64,000 nucleotides of DNA, taken from positions 620,001 to 684,000 of the forward strand of contig CP060754.1 of the NCBI GenBank assembly GCA_023205875.1. The letters run 5' to 3'. Of this stretch, positions 29,501 through 38,906 are shown in pieces. Source of the DNA: Chloropicon primus (lineage: Eukaryota > Chlorophyta > Chloropicophyceae > Chloropicales > Chloropicaceae). Under the pieces are notes generated by a model. The model saw only the letters and a list, made by a program, of their open reading frames with translations, searched no databases and had not been told where the DNA came from. How positions within the stretch are numbered: the stretch's first letter is position 1; the number at the start of each line of letters is the position of its first letter. Position numbers and translations under genes: made by a program.

Positions 29501-29806
29501 CCCAAGAGGCCTCCCGCGACGATTCCAACCGATGACGCCGTGCAAGAAGGCGTGGATGGCGGTGATATCCACTCCATGATCGAGAAGAAGCGGCTTCATA
29601 TCCTGGAGCTCGAACGCCAGAAAATTCTGGTGCAAGTGAACATGAAACCAGACTTGAGGAAACTGGAGGACTGGGTTGAGAAGAACGGCGGCGAGGAGGC
29701 GATGGCCTCGTCAAAGCTGGACGAGGCCATCTCAAAATTGGATGACGTCCACTGCGGTTTCTCCAAAGAGGCTCTCATCAGGTGGCTGATGCTAAAAAAC
29801 GCCTAA
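26594..29806 (+). CDS. Chromatin reader with BRWD-like tudor region, PHD/zinc fingers and FHA domain
   Basis: A single exon of 1070 residues. After an Ala/Glu-rich N terminus with a 31-residue tandem repeat, residues about 295-375 resemble the BRWD/PHIP cryptic tudor region (KIGDRVKMFWRDP, then WESLEVLWELSS and VSPWEIELLPKY). Residues about 430-625 hold several PHD-type or related zinc fingers: LCHVCKQPDNLVKCGGQCLR, FCAICNKSGKAGVDVHKC, CHECHLSGDALRILRCSNC and LICPYCTYNAF. Residues about 630-740 form an FHA-like domain (FLFGSHTKGGGCDFVLNL, then LNHVVITGGERVYLKDG), a phosphothreonine reader. The C-terminal third is acidic and disordered, ending in a short helical domain. Expected role: nuclear histone or phospho-protein reader; the exact complex is unknown. 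The domain calls are by eye. Confidence 0.75.
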   Translation: MERSVTRTEWVSLTGASDPDSPFWTQDKDGWEDPVGQEVVLFLQGFEEVAKSLDLAPPSTLRWTSFRARRASECGLSGRGIRVESTAQCVVKECWYLVRERGEEEGREVPVGPAEPTEDEQAREQAVVAEAAALLEGLVGVPNPTAPPAAEGAHTAEQAAAEATALIQGLGAPAPPDEAPAEGAHTAEQAAAEATALIQGLGAPAPPDEAAAQGAGEPPNPAEQAEAPEAGAGVHDDEAQEANVKGEPFLRLKLRRLTVDGKGSEFFLDYHVNSKHVDCGEYVVKRSRYDRAMRKRLKIGDRVKMFWRDPVQIDMGNWFKGTVQSTHRSASSYSDHLLKDSKWESLEVLWELSSHSRELSRVSPWEIELLPKYDEEGKLVGGNKEVAFNPREYLDQEWMPKHRNKRMRFAAPNIPDTMAKGHNTKTFNWSSALCHVCKQPDNLVKCGGQCLRSFHAHCIPDEDVGSSSSSSTWFCRDCREGNAFCAICNKSGKAGVDVHKCRMGGCGSFYHLECLKELPAWSVGWGQKNERNEGSAERHIELFQKGAEQKAVFVCPGHFCHECHLSGDALRILRCSNCNMHAYHASHVRWDHCVKVASEKNLICPYCTYNAFHPEGASAMPPLLTYTPTFEPGSVVGRVKKISGQAAELFLVGKKRFLFGSHTKGGGCDFVLNLKGVKFHSEIVAESPGKYYIRCNAGGSKCKAPLVLNHVVITGGERVYLKDGDDFDIGSNKFVFEILKPGDESIPGDKNMRLKFPDEISLERAKATPSHAEDQHHMNALLEKFEISNYNSAFSKLKKVQQKQKGTPKGPGPLPESSTKAKSNRSQRERKATKYSDMWYSDEEEIIMEEPDEDEDEDDTQLDKKLFASNPILPPPLPDSPGKGEEGVEMDDYLGQVSIFQSGVSETAEIQTQTEARAMDTRGTQTEGLFVDPPAPRLEGTAVVIKREPSSDENGGDVVMTEAQQQDQEPKRPPATIPTDDAVQEGVDGGDIHSMIEKKRLHILELERQKILVQVNMKPDLRKLEDWVEKNGGEEAMASSKLDEAISKLDDVHCGFSKEALIRWLMLKNA
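27041..27226 (+). repeat. In-frame tandem duplication, two copies of 93 bp
   Basis: The unit 27041-27133 is followed by 27134-27226; the copies appear to differ at only about two bases. They encode 31-residue repeats (AEGAHTAEQAAAEATALIQG and following). Confidence 0.9.
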
Positions 29807-29858
29807 TTTTTTTTTTAACTTTCTAGGAGATCTCCATCATCTCCTTATCCACAAAAAA

Positions 29859-30944
29859 ATGGTCGTGGCGCTGGGCACCACGACCAGAGCCCCAGCGGGG
29901 AAGGTCCCTAGCAAGAGGTTCCCCGGCGCAACCCGGCGGGTTCGCACTCGCTGCGGGGTGGCGCCTGGGAAGCAGGACGGCTGTACGGCGAGTCGACGGG
30001 ATGCGCTTCGCCTTGGAGCCCTCCTCGCTGCACTTTCCCAAATTGGGTCCCAAGCAGCTTGCGGGAAGGACGCGGCCACGGCCGTCGCGCAGGTTGAAGC
30101 TGAGGCGAACTCGGTGCTGCGGGCGGCAACAAGCAAGGAAGTCGCCGCAATCGCGGACGGGCTCAGCGTGGTCAACAAGGGCAAGGCGCCGGCGCTGCTG
30201 AGACTCGTGTTCCACGATGCGGGTACTTACGAAAGGAGCACCGGCCGGGGCGGGTCGAACGGGTCGGTGAGGTTCGAGCTCGATCGGCCGGAAAGCCGCG
30301 GACTGAAGCGCGGCTTGAACGTCGTCGAGGCCGTCAAGAAGAGGATTCGGGCCAAAAGCAAGGTGGACCTGTCCTACGCGGACCTGATTGTTGTTCTGGG
30401 GGCCTGGGCTGTCAAAGCGTGCGGGGGGCCTGAGATAGAGGTGCTGCTGGGAAGGAGGGACTCCAGCGTGGCGGACGCGGAGAACATGATTCCGGACGAG
30501 AACTTGCCCGTCGTAGGCATCAAGGATGCATTTTCGAGGATGGGCCTCGACACGAGAGACCTCGTTGCCCTCTCGGGCTCTCACGCCCTGGGAGGGAAAG
30601 GATTCGGTGACCCGCTGACTTTTGACAATGAGTATTACAAGACCATCCTCAAGAAACCGTGGCTGAACAAGAAGGATGAGATGGCACAGATGATCGGCAT
30701 CCCCTCCGACCGCGTGTTACCAGGTAAGCCGTGTCCTCGGACTTTGGAAACTGGTTCGCCCTTTGTCTGACTCCGTGGAAATCCTCTTCGTCCCCCACCA
30801 CCACCACCACGCGCACGCGCAGATGACCCGGAATGCAGGAAGATCGTAAAAGAGTTCGCAGACGACGAGCAAAAATTCTTTCAGCAGTTTACGGAGAGTT
30901 ACTCCAAAATGGCGACACTCGGATACAAGCTTGGGGGGGCTTGA
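29859..30944 (+). CDS. TL29: TL29/APX4-like thylakoid-lumen ascorbate-peroxidase homologue, two exons
   Basis: The exons are 29859-30723 and 30823-30944, giving 328 residues. The intron of 99 nt has GTAAGC and GCAG borders. The first 45 residues look like a plastid transit peptide, followed by a twin-arginine signal RRDALRLGALLAALSQIG (R46-R47), so import to the thylakoid lumen by Tat is likely. The class I peroxidase region holds LRLVFHDAGTY with R115 and H119; the APX distal Trp is Phe118. SGSHALGGKGFGDPLTFDN keeps a His (H242) but lacks the APX stretch between it and FDN that bears the proximal Trp. This matches TL29, reported as lacking ascorbate-peroxidase activity. The downstream gene converges 16 bp away. 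Confidence 0.9.
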
Positions 30945-30960
30945 AAAGGGCTTTCCTCTT

Positions 30961-32964
30961 TCACCCCTCGATGACAGAAATGCACAACGCCCCCTCATCG
31001 GCATTCGCCGTCGCTGTGGTCTCTCCAAGAAGTCTTTTGCGCGGGGCATTCTGGACGGACCTGTAAAATAGCACCCACAAGTCTTGACCTACGAGACTTG
31101 AGAGGTGTGCCGTTCTCCCAGAACGAGCAGACCTCTTGTAATGCACTGGTTCCATCTGAATGATCTTCCGCAGGGCAGGGGCATCTACGGAAGCCAGCAC
31201 AAGGCCATGGTCCGTCTCTACTTCCACGTGGCCCGAGTAGCCCAGAACCACGTCGTCAGCTGAGCAGTCCGTTCTGCAAAAGCTGCACTCGAAAAGCCCT
31301 CCAGATTTGTTTGGTGTCTCTGGCGTCTGGGTGACGGCCGCGGTGCTGGCGGTACAGCATTCCATGTCATTCTCGTCGTCAAAAAAGTCTATCACGACGT
31401 TTTGAACCCTCCTTAAGCACTGCTTGTGGAGTGTCCTCACGGCCACGTTCTTGAACCCGCGCAGGGTGACCTTGTTTGACTTCCGCAAGACCCCACTGCT
31501 GATGCTGCAAGGTGAGCTTTCCTCGGGGACCTCGAAGGTTGTGTGCAACCTAGAGTACATGCCGCTCAGGTTAAACAGCGTGTTCCCATTGGTATTCGCC
31601 CATGTGCACACCACGTGGGAAGAATCCTTCGCGTTCTTGGTGGTGACGCCAGTCAGAGCGATCATGTGCCCTTGCTCTACCAGGCCAGCGTTCCACCTTC
31701 CCCTGAACCCAACTTCGACGGCTGCAGAGCCGTGCTCGTCCTTCAACCCAATTTCGTAGCAAGTGTACTCGCTCGGAAAGTGCTGGCTCTTTTCTACTCC
31801 TCTGACCTGAGTTACAACCCCGATCACTGTTGCTGCGTCTCTGCAACCGCTTGCGATCTTCTCGAGTGTCACGAGTTCCGGACCACATTTGGTCGCGGAA
31901 ATCGACCCACCACTCTTTGTGCCCTTCACCTTGTAAAAAAGAGATCCCCTCGAGCACTTAACCTTGGCTCTGCCCCCTGAATCGCTCCCGTGCTGCACGA
32001 CGGAGCTCTTCCCCACCCCGGGAAGCTCCAAGACCACGTGGTCCCCGCTCTCAAACAGATCTGGAATGGCGCCGTGACACCCGTGCAGATCCAGCTCGGC
32101 CTCCCCCGCTGGAATTGTGGCCTCATTCGAAGTCGAAACCTCCACCGTGACGCTACTGGCCCCTACTTTCGACACCCTACCGCTCACTACAACGCGGCCT
32201 CCCAAGGACCCTGTCGCTGCTTGCTCGAAGTGGATTCCGCCTTCCCCTAGGCTCACCGCCACGCCCAAGCACTCGGCCAGGTACCTGGCATCCTCCTCCC
32301 TTCCAGCTTCGACGAACACGACGACGCTCTCTGTGGGCGACAGGAAGGACTCCTTGCCGACTGTCAGGGCCTTGCACCCCCCAAGGGTCAACAAGCGCCC
32401 CTCGTCCAGAAGTCTGTTGGGCCTCTGCAGTCTCTCCTTCAGGGCAAGAGGGAGGATGAGCCGCACACCCCGGCCCCCTCCGTCCCCTTCCCCCTCCTCC
32501 TCTGGCACGGACCCCTCATCCGATTCGCCGAGGCCCCGCTTCGCCCCCCGCAACTCGATGCACTCGGGCAGCACGCCGCCCTCGTTGCAGTCACCAGCTT
32601 TTGCGTCTTCCACCGTCACGTACCCATAAAACGTGGAGTCCGACGGGCAGCTCTTCTTCAGGGCCACTTCAACGGGGAGACTCCGCTTCCCACCGACTTC
32701 GGTGCCTCCCTCCTTCCCGCCTCCAAGCCACGACAGCTGGAGCTCCGTCAAGAGCACGGGCTGCGTCACGCCTCCCGTGTAGAGGGCGAGCCTCCGAAGG
32801 ACCTGCGTCGCCGTCCAACCGAGCGTCGGTTTCCGCCCCTTTCGGGACACTCCGCCCAAGTAATCCAATAGCTTGGAATGGAGGGCCTCGAACTTGCGGG
32901 CAAGCTCCCCGCACGCGAGCAAGTCATCCACCTCGAGGCCACCATCAGACGACCTGCCCCCCAT
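30961..32964 (-). CDS. OB-fold (RPA70-like) single-stranded nucleic-acid-binding protein, family unresolved
   Basis: A single exon of 667 residues. I recognise a putative OB fold at about 395-475: AATVIGVVTQVRGVE, then YEIGLKDEHGSAAVEVGFRG, GHMIALTGVTTKN, similar to RPA70 DNA-binding domains. Further N-terminal strands (FYGYVTVED) and a C-terminal block with FECSFCRTDCSADDVVLGY, a Cys-pair region before another OB-like stretch, suggest several OB folds. Candidates are SHLD2/FAM35A, MEIOB, RADX or CTC1; none is established. The first 110 residues contain a helical region. A role in genome maintenance is plausible but inferred from the fold only. Confidence 0.55.
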   Translation of the reverse strand: MGGRSSDGGLEVDDLLACGELARKFEALHSKLLDYLGGVSRKGRKPTLGWTATQVLRRLALYTGGVTQPVLLTELQLSWLGGGKEGGTEVGGKRSLPVEVALKKSCPSDSTFYGYVTVEDAKAGDCNEGGVLPECIELRGAKRGLGESDEGSVPEEEGEGDGGGRGVRLILPLALKERLQRPNRLLDEGRLLTLGGCKALTVGKESFLSPTESVVVFVEAGREEDARYLAECLGVAVSLGEGGIHFEQAATGSLGGRVVVSGRVSKVGASSVTVEVSTSNEATIPAGEAELDLHGCHGAIPDLFESGDHVVLELPGVGKSSVVQHGSDSGGRAKVKCSRGSLFYKVKGTKSGGSISATKCGPELVTLEKIASGCRDAATVIGVVTQVRGVEKSQHFPSEYTCYEIGLKDEHGSAAVEVGFRGRWNAGLVEQGHMIALTGVTTKNAKDSSHVVCTWANTNGNTLFNLSGMYSRLHTTFEVPEESSPCSISSGVLRKSNKVTLRGFKNVAVRTLHKQCLRRVQNVVIDFFDDENDMECCTASTAAVTQTPETPNKSGGLFECSFCRTDCSADDVVLGYSGHVEVETDHGLVLASVDAPALRKIIQMEPVHYKRSARSGRTAHLSSLVGQDLWVLFYRSVQNAPRKRLLGETTATANADEGALCISVIEG

Positions 32965-33054
32965 GATGGTCTGTTCTGTCCTTTCTGAGCTTTGGAAAAT
33001 GGCGCGAGGACAGAGGGAGAGAGAGAGATCCTTGTTACAATTGAGCTGGGTTTG

Positions 33055-33987
33055 TTATGGTGGGCTTGAAGTTTTCTTTACAGGATACAGAGGGGGCCGG
33101 TCGTTGAGCTTCCAGATCGAAAACACGAGAAAAGAAGCGGTCACGATCCAGACTGCCGAGGGTGCCAACACGAGACCTGCCTTCCGCGAGACCGTGAAGT
33201 AAGCGTAGTCCGCGAGGCACACTGTGGCGACAACGAAAACCATGGTGAGCGTCGCAACACCGTACAGCTTGTCGACGTTATTGATAGAGTTCCAGGTGTC
33301 ACCGACACAGAGGTGGCCGAGGAAGATCATGATGGGTCCGACCAAGAACTTCCCGCCCAGGGCGTTCCAAACGATGAGCGACGACGCGGCTCTCAGGATC
33401 CCGATGGTCGTCCAGATTATTGGGAAGGCGATAGGAGGCGGGCACCAGCTCGGCCTCTTCCTCTCCTGGATTTCCTTGGTTTCCGAACTCAGCGTCGGCC
33501 TGCTGTTGTCCAAGGGCGAGAATACTCTGCTCCTGAATGCCATGAAAAGGAAGAAGAGGAAAACTGTCGTGCTCTTCACCCGCCCCGGCAGCGCAGCCCC
33601 GCCCAGTCCAAGCAGGTTTATCTTCGCCAGAGCATCCCAATGTAGCCTACAGAAAACAAAATCCAACGCCTTCAGCGCGCAAGAGATCAACCCAAACTGC
33701 ACCAAAGTGGCGTAGATGTACCCCCACGCCTGCCCCCAATCGACGTCGTCCGGGAGACCTCGAGGTCTCACCGCGGAGGCTCTCCGAAGCCTGGAGAAGG
33801 CCAGTGGGCTGAGAATTGGCTTCCACGCCTTCATCCGCCTCACCGTCGCCACCCCTGCAACCGTGCCCACATCGCTTCCCCCTCGAACCGCGTAACCGGA
33901 ACCAGAGGTCCTTTGGACCGCCCCAAACCTTCGAGCCACAACGCCGACCGGCGCTGCCGTCGCCGCGACCGTCCACCCGCACCTCAT
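33055..33987 (-). CDS. TSPO: TspO/MBR-family membrane protein
   Basis: 310 residues from the ATG at 33987 (MRCGWTVAATAAP); the frame extends upstream to a TTG, not used. The first 80 residues are basic, as in an organelle transit peptide. Several hydrophobic segments follow, and the C-terminal part carries TspO features: CPPPIAFPIIWTTIGILRAA, GHLCVGDTWNSINNVDKLYG and LAPSAVWIVTASFLVFSIWK, giving five membrane spans in the domain. An additional hydrophobic region (about 80-135) precedes it. TspO proteins bind tetrapyrroles and affect porphyrin or stress responses; which membrane is used here (envelope or mitochondria) is unknown. Confidence 0.82.
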   Translation of the reverse strand: MRCGWTVAATAAPVGVVARRFGAVQRTSGSGYAVRGGSDVGTVAGVATVRRMKAWKPILSPLAFSRLRRASAVRPRGLPDDVDWGQAWGYIYATLVQFGLISCALKALDFVFCRLHWDALAKINLLGLGGAALPGRVKSTTVFLFFLFMAFRSRVFSPLDNSRPTLSSETKEIQERKRPSWCPPPIAFPIIWTTIGILRAASSLIVWNALGGKFLVGPIMIFLGHLCVGDTWNSINNVDKLYGVATLTMVFVVATVCLADYAYFTVSRKAGLVLAPSAVWIVTASFLVFSIWKLNDRPPLYPVKKTSSPP

Positions 33988-34320
33988 CAAGCCAGCCGTC
34001 TGCAGCTGCCGTCTCCTCACTCTGCGCTCACTCAACCTCCCTGCTGAGGCTTCTCCGCCAAGCGTGGGAATTCACGGACAGCTTATATTGGGGTCCTTTG
34101 GGGACTCTCGAGTTGGGTGGTGTGAGTGCGGGAAACGAAGCGCTGACGACAATAAAATGTTGGAAAGGAGGCGTTGACGGTTGGGTGGTGCGAGAGTGAG
34201 ACGGTTTCGGGGAATTTCCTCCCCTTTCTTGGATGTTCTCCCAGCCAAAGGAGTGATGTCGCAAACGTCGTTGAAGGACACGTAGAGCTCGGTCAAGTTT
34301 GGTGAAACTGAGGGGAGAAG
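33988..34320. other. Divergent promoter between TspO-like and membrane-protein genes
   Basis: 333 bp, mixed GC. GTTGGGTGGTG is repeated at about 34114 and 34178. No gene or RNA was recognised. Confidence 0.4.
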
Positions 34321-35579
34321 ATGGGTGAGGACTCGGGCAGGGAGGACCTCAACCCGCTCTTGCCGAACGCTTACTGGTCGTGGGACCATGGAACGAGGTG
34401 AGTCGAAAGCTAGGTCTTTTCGTCTTTTTTCCTTCCTCCCCTCTCGCGCGTCTGTGGGAAAGAAAGGTTTTGCTGACAGCATAATCCCTTTGCAGGGACT
34501 ACCTTCGAATCTCGTTGCACCTCGTCATAGTGACCTGGGTGATCCTGCTGTCCTACTGGTTCTGGAATGTCTTCCTGCGGAAGGGGCAGGTGTTCTTTTC
34601 CGACGAGGTGCCGACGGGAGGGAGAATATCTGCCCCTTCCAAGGTCCAAAGATGCATCACTTTGTTGCCTCTCGTCAAGCTCTTCAGTTGCATCTGCCTC
34701 GCTTCGGCGGTGGGGAGGTACGACTACTGGAAAAATTGCAACCCCACCCTCTCTGTCTTGGTGATGCTGGGCAGCGTGCTGGGGGAAATTGTTGTTCACG
34801 CCATCCTCCTTCGGGTCTCTTACGCTTGGTGCATTCTCGAGAACGAAATTACTGTGAAGCAAAGGCAGAGGTTCAACATGCTTCTAACCCTGCTTTTCGT
34901 GTCCACGGCGGGTTACCACTTCGGGGTCCCATTCCTCTTCACCACCCTCGTCATGGTCTACTGCACGATCCTCACCCTCGAGTTCCACAGCATAGTGTTG
35001 AACCATAGAAAGCTGAGGGAAGCGCTTGGGGAGCAGCTTTCCCTGGCAGCGAGGCGGGGAACAAACGACGTGGCCTCCGCCCTGATCGAGCAGATGAAGG
35101 TGCAGATGAATCTCCTGATTAGCATCCACCGGATGCTCGTGGTGTACTTGACCGCTCAGATCATGATCAATGGCCCGCTCTACCTGTTCATCGGCAGGCA
35201 GGTGGCCGTCTGCATCGCGAGACACGTGATGGATCTCGGCATCTTCACCTACTTCTTGACCTTTTTCAGCGAGTGCCACGTGAACGTGTTTCCCTACGTG
35301 GCGCTGCCCAGGAACCAGCTGGAGTCTGGACGAGACACGAGAAGACGGGAGAACTTGAGCCAGCCGGAGGTTTGGATCTACTATACGAAAGACGTCGTGA
35401 AATCCATCCAACAACTGACGAACGGGGACTTGAGTTTGGGGAGGGCAGTGGGGGGAGAGTCAGAGCGCGAGAGAGAGGAAGTCGACAAGTTTCCCTTGAG
35501 CCTGGTGTCCCATCCCTCCGCCTTCCAGTACCACTATGATGTAAACCACGAGACCAGCGAAGAAGACGAACCTGTGTAA
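34321..35579 (+). CDS. Polytopic membrane protein of unknown family, two exons
   Basis: The exons are 34321-34397 and 34496-35579, giving 386 residues. The intron of 98 nt has GTGAGT and TTGCAG borders and joins NAYWSWDHGTR to DYLRISLHLVIV. About six or seven hydrophobic spans are visible, for example LVIVTWVILLSYWFWNVF, TLLPLVKLFSCICLAS, LSVLVMLGSVLGEIVVH, FLFTTLVMVYCTILTL and GIFTYFLTFFSE. The C-terminal 120 residues are charged and probably cytosolic. I do not recognise the family; it is not an obvious GPCR or transporter. Confidence 0.7.
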
Positions 35580-35676
35580 CAGCCCTGTACTATAGAATTC
35601 CCTACCAGCCTTGAAAGAAATGGGCGGTACGTAGCCACTAAAGAGGGTAAAAAACGAATTAAAATACATAACAACC

Positions 35677-37274
35677 TCAACTTGACATCAAGAAGCTCAA
35701 GACGTCCATAAGGCTTACAATGCCCTCTACGCACTTGCTTTCCGGTTCGATGACCACGATGCGCCTCACCCCTGGAAGGGCCAGGGTCTCCAAGACAGTC
35801 CTCAAGGAATCTTGCCTCGTGCAAACGAAGACCCTTGGGGTCGTCTGCTTCACCCTGTAGCCCGGGCCAAGGGCATCGCTCACGGTGGCGTCCTCAAAGG
35901 AGATGGCGCTGTAGTCCGTGCTTGCCAGTTGGATGATGTCGCTGCGCGCATAAATATCGACGAGGGCCCCGCGGTCATTCACGATCGGAAGGGCGCTGAC
36001 GTTTGCCTCCAGCAGCAGGTTCAGAGCATCCGTGAGCTTGGTGGTAGGTCTGATCGTGTGGACCTTGCTAATTCTCTGCATCTTGTCCCCATTCTTGTTG
36101 TCTTTGGAGACCTGCCAGGTGCCGATCGGCAGGCTGTCGAGGGGCCTGGCCAGCAAAGGAAAGGCCACCATCGAGGACTTGAAGTGCCTCGACAAGAAGG
36201 ACAGGATCCCAGAAAGGGAGACGAGGTGCAAGAGCCTCATGTCGTTCTTGTCGTTCTTGTTCTCCTTGCCTCCCATGGCTATGATTGGGATCAAAGAGCA
36301 GTTGCTCTCCAGGCAGATAAGAGCCACGTTCTTCAGGTTCTCCTCGGGCGAGAGCCAAACGAGCTTCTTTAAGGGAGCCTGCGTGGCTTTCCGGGCACGC
36401 CACGTGGCAATGGTGTGGGCCTCGAGCTCCTGGAAGATCTGAGACTTTGTGCTGCTGACCCGTATTTTGTTGATCGCGTCGATGAAATCGCTCGCGCTAA
36501 TCATCCCGCATATCTGCCTCCTGACAGAGTCCCACAGAGGGGCGGCGGGTATTCCCTGCTCGTACAAGGCGTGGAAGGCCGTCTGAATTTTGAGCTGCGT
36601 GTCCAACACTATTACCTTCCCGCTATCTGGCACCAGCTCGTAGGCGGTGTGGGAGCTCAGAAATTCCGCCACCTTCTGCCTGGTGAAGGAGACCTCATCC
36701 CCGATGATAAGCATCGAGGTCTCCTGAGCGGAGCTCGAGGTCTCCATCTCCATGTCCCCGTCGGGCGCGCTCCTCTTGTGCTCCTCCCCCCTGACCTCGT
36801 TCACCTTCGAAGAGTTCGACATGGGGGTGAAGTTGATGGGAACCTGGACATTCTGGGACTCGACAGACTTCACGAAGATCCAATTGTTCACGTTTCCCAT
36901 TGGATCCGGCAGGCAGGCCTGCGCCTCGTCGTGGCGCCATTCCCCGTCCACAATGAATTTGTACTGGTGGTAACCCGGCGGCAAAGACACGACGCAGCTG
37001 TAAAGGCCCGGAGAGCCCTCCACCGTCTGCATGCGGACCGTGTCCACCCACCGCGTGAACGAGCCGCAAAGGAACACCTGGGGAAGGACACCAGAGCTCG
37101 AGGGTCAGAAGCGCCGAAGGAGAAACACGGCGGAGGTGCCAAAGAGAAGAGAGAGAAGAGAGAGAAGAGAGAGGTTTTTTTCTTTCTTCCTTTTCTTACC
37201 TGGTCGCCCCCGTAGCGCCATATGAACCGCGTCGGTATCAGCTGGGGCGCCGCTTGCTGCTGGTGAAGAAACAT
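35677..37274 (-). CDS. SNF4: Plant-type SNF4 (beta-gamma) subunit of SnRK1, CBM48 + four CBS, two exons
   Basis: The exons are 37274-37200 and 37077-35677, giving 491 residues. The intron of 122 nt has GTAAGA and CCCAG borders and joins FIWRYGGDQ to VFLCGSFTRW. The N-terminal CBM48 domain (about 15-110) reads FLCGSFTRWVDTVRM, LPPGYHQYKFIVDGEWRHDE; it is a glycogen or starch-binding-type fold. Four CBS motifs follow from about residue 145, for example KIQTAFHALYEQGIPAAPLW and LNLLLEANVSALPIVNDRG. This CBM-CBS order is the plant KINbetagamma/SNF4 hybrid, which activates SnRK1 kinase in low-energy conditions. Its fusion architecture supports a green-lineage host. No upstream regulatory motif was identified. 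Confidence 0.92.
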
Positions 37275-37897
37275 GGTCCCCGCCTCCCGCCTCCGTCACG
37301 ACCTCGCGCACTCCCGCGCCCGAGCGCCCCTCCCGAACACCACCTTTCGAGCTGTGCAGCCCGGGCCCCTTGTTCCTCTTCTCTCCCCCGTTGTTCTCTT
37401 TTTTTCGCCTGTCCCAAGGAGTGGAAGGAAGCCGCAATTCTCAGGGCGGACGCCTCCACACCCAAATGAGCACGCTCCCCCTCGCAAGGACCTCCCCGCG
37501 TCGCTACCGCCCGGCTTGCTTGAGAGTCAGAACGAACCCTCGCCTCTCTCTGTCTTATCTCATCTCCGGGGGAGAAGGTTGAGGAACATGAATCCGTGGT
37601 TGGGGAGAAGAGGAAGAGGAAGACATGAAAGCTAGTTACTCGGACGACGTGGGCGGACCAGGGGGGCGCTGGTTCACCTCGCGAGCGAGCAAAGTCCTTG
37701 CCCTCGAAAAGGTCCAGGTTTTATGGGAAAGCAGCAGTAGCCCAACAAAACTAACGGAATTAAAATATAATACACTTTTCGGCAGCCACAGCTCGAGCTG
37801 TGGACTCCAGAGCCTTCGATGATGATGATGTTGGTGTTTCGCAATGCACCGAGAGGAAAAAGGCTGAGAGGTCGCCCTTCGACCCACACCTACCCGA
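37275..37897. other. Intergenic region between SNF4 and DNL zinc-finger gene
   Basis: 623 bp with no supported gene. It should hold the SNF4 promoter and the DNL gene's 3' UTR. Short ORFs (for example 37579-37626) have no recognisable protein, and the longer open frames have low-complexity composition. Confidence 0.45.
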
Positions 37898-38474
37898 TCA
37901 CTCGTCTCTTTCCTCCTTGAAGTTGTATTCCTCAATGAGCTCCAGGTTGTCCACCAGGTGGTGGTACTTGTCGCAGTGCGAGCACTGGACGAAGATCGTC
38001 CCCTTGGCGAGGGCGTGAGGGTTGACCTCCCTAATCGTCCTTCCTCCTGCGGGGCGCGAAGGTGTTCGTTCAGAGAGACGAGCAGACAGAGACGCAGGCA
38101 GGCCAGAGTTTAGCTTCAGCACTTTGGGCAAACCGCCGCTCGACGATCCTTCGCGACGGGGTCGCTTTTCCAGACTTACCGCACCTGTCGCAGGTGAACG
38201 CTACCCTGGCGGTCCGCCTGGGGGAACCCGAGCCGGGCTCGAGCGTCTCGCGCTTGAGCTGCTCGTCCGAACTCCTCGTGGAAGTGAATTTTATCCTCCC
38301 CGAGAAGTCGTCGTCGTCGGCCTGCGTTGCTCGGAGGCCGGCGAGCCGGGAGGGTTGGTTCCGGACTTCGATCCTGGCCCTGACCTTCCCAGGGCTGGGC
38401 ACCAGGCGTCCTCTCGCCTCGCACCGCCCAATCCACCTTCGTCCAGCAGGGCCCCTGCACACCACAGTCCACAT
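37898..38474 (-). CDS. DNLZ: DNL-type zinc-finger protein (Tim15/Hep1/ZR-like HSP70 helper), two exons
   Basis: The exons are 38474-38180 and 38046-37898, giving 147 residues. The intron of 133 nt has GTAAGT and GCAG borders and joins CDRCG to GRTIREVN, which rebuilds the domain. The zinc finger is FTCDRCGGRTIREVNPHAL, then FVQCSHCDKYHHLVDNLELI, with two CxxC pairs and the D-N-L motif that names the family. DNL proteins keep organellar HSP70 soluble; the basic, Arg-rich first 60 residues from MWTVVCRGPAGRR fit a mitochondrial or plastid targeting sequence. The start at 38474 is the ATG I prefer; the frame is open upstream. Confidence 0.9.
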
Positions 38475-38906
38475 CGTCGTTTCCGCCCCCTGACCACACG
38501 CCGTTCCCCTCCACGAATACTTCAAACGAAAGACAAGAGAGAGGGAGTGCGCGTGCCCGTGCGCCGTGCGCGAGACAGGCAGAGACAGACAGAGACAGAG
38601 AGACAGAGACAGGAGAGACAGCGCGCACTCTCTCCTCTCTCCCTCTCCTCTCCGGGGGGAAATTTCGCGAGAAAGCGACGTCGAGTCGGACGGACCCTTT
38701 GCAAACCGGGACAAGGGCCCCGTGACAAAGGGCGGGGAAAACGGAGAGTTTTGGGGAGGAGCGAGAACGAGGGAGAGGCCGGGCATCGCCTTAGGCGACC
38801 CTTTCTTTTTCTTTTTTTTCTTTTTATGGAAACTTGCCCTCCTCGTTTTTCTTCTTCAGCCTGTGAAGGGGATGGGTGGTTTTGATTACCGGACCTTAGC
38901 GAACGT
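38475..38906. promoter_or_regulatory. Divergent promoter between DNL and TUL1-like genes
   Basis: 432 bp. A purine-rich run of imperfect GACAGAGA repeats lies at about 38571-38620, and pyrimidine runs CTTTTTTTT at 38811-38830. No gene or RNA was recognised. Confidence 0.4.
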
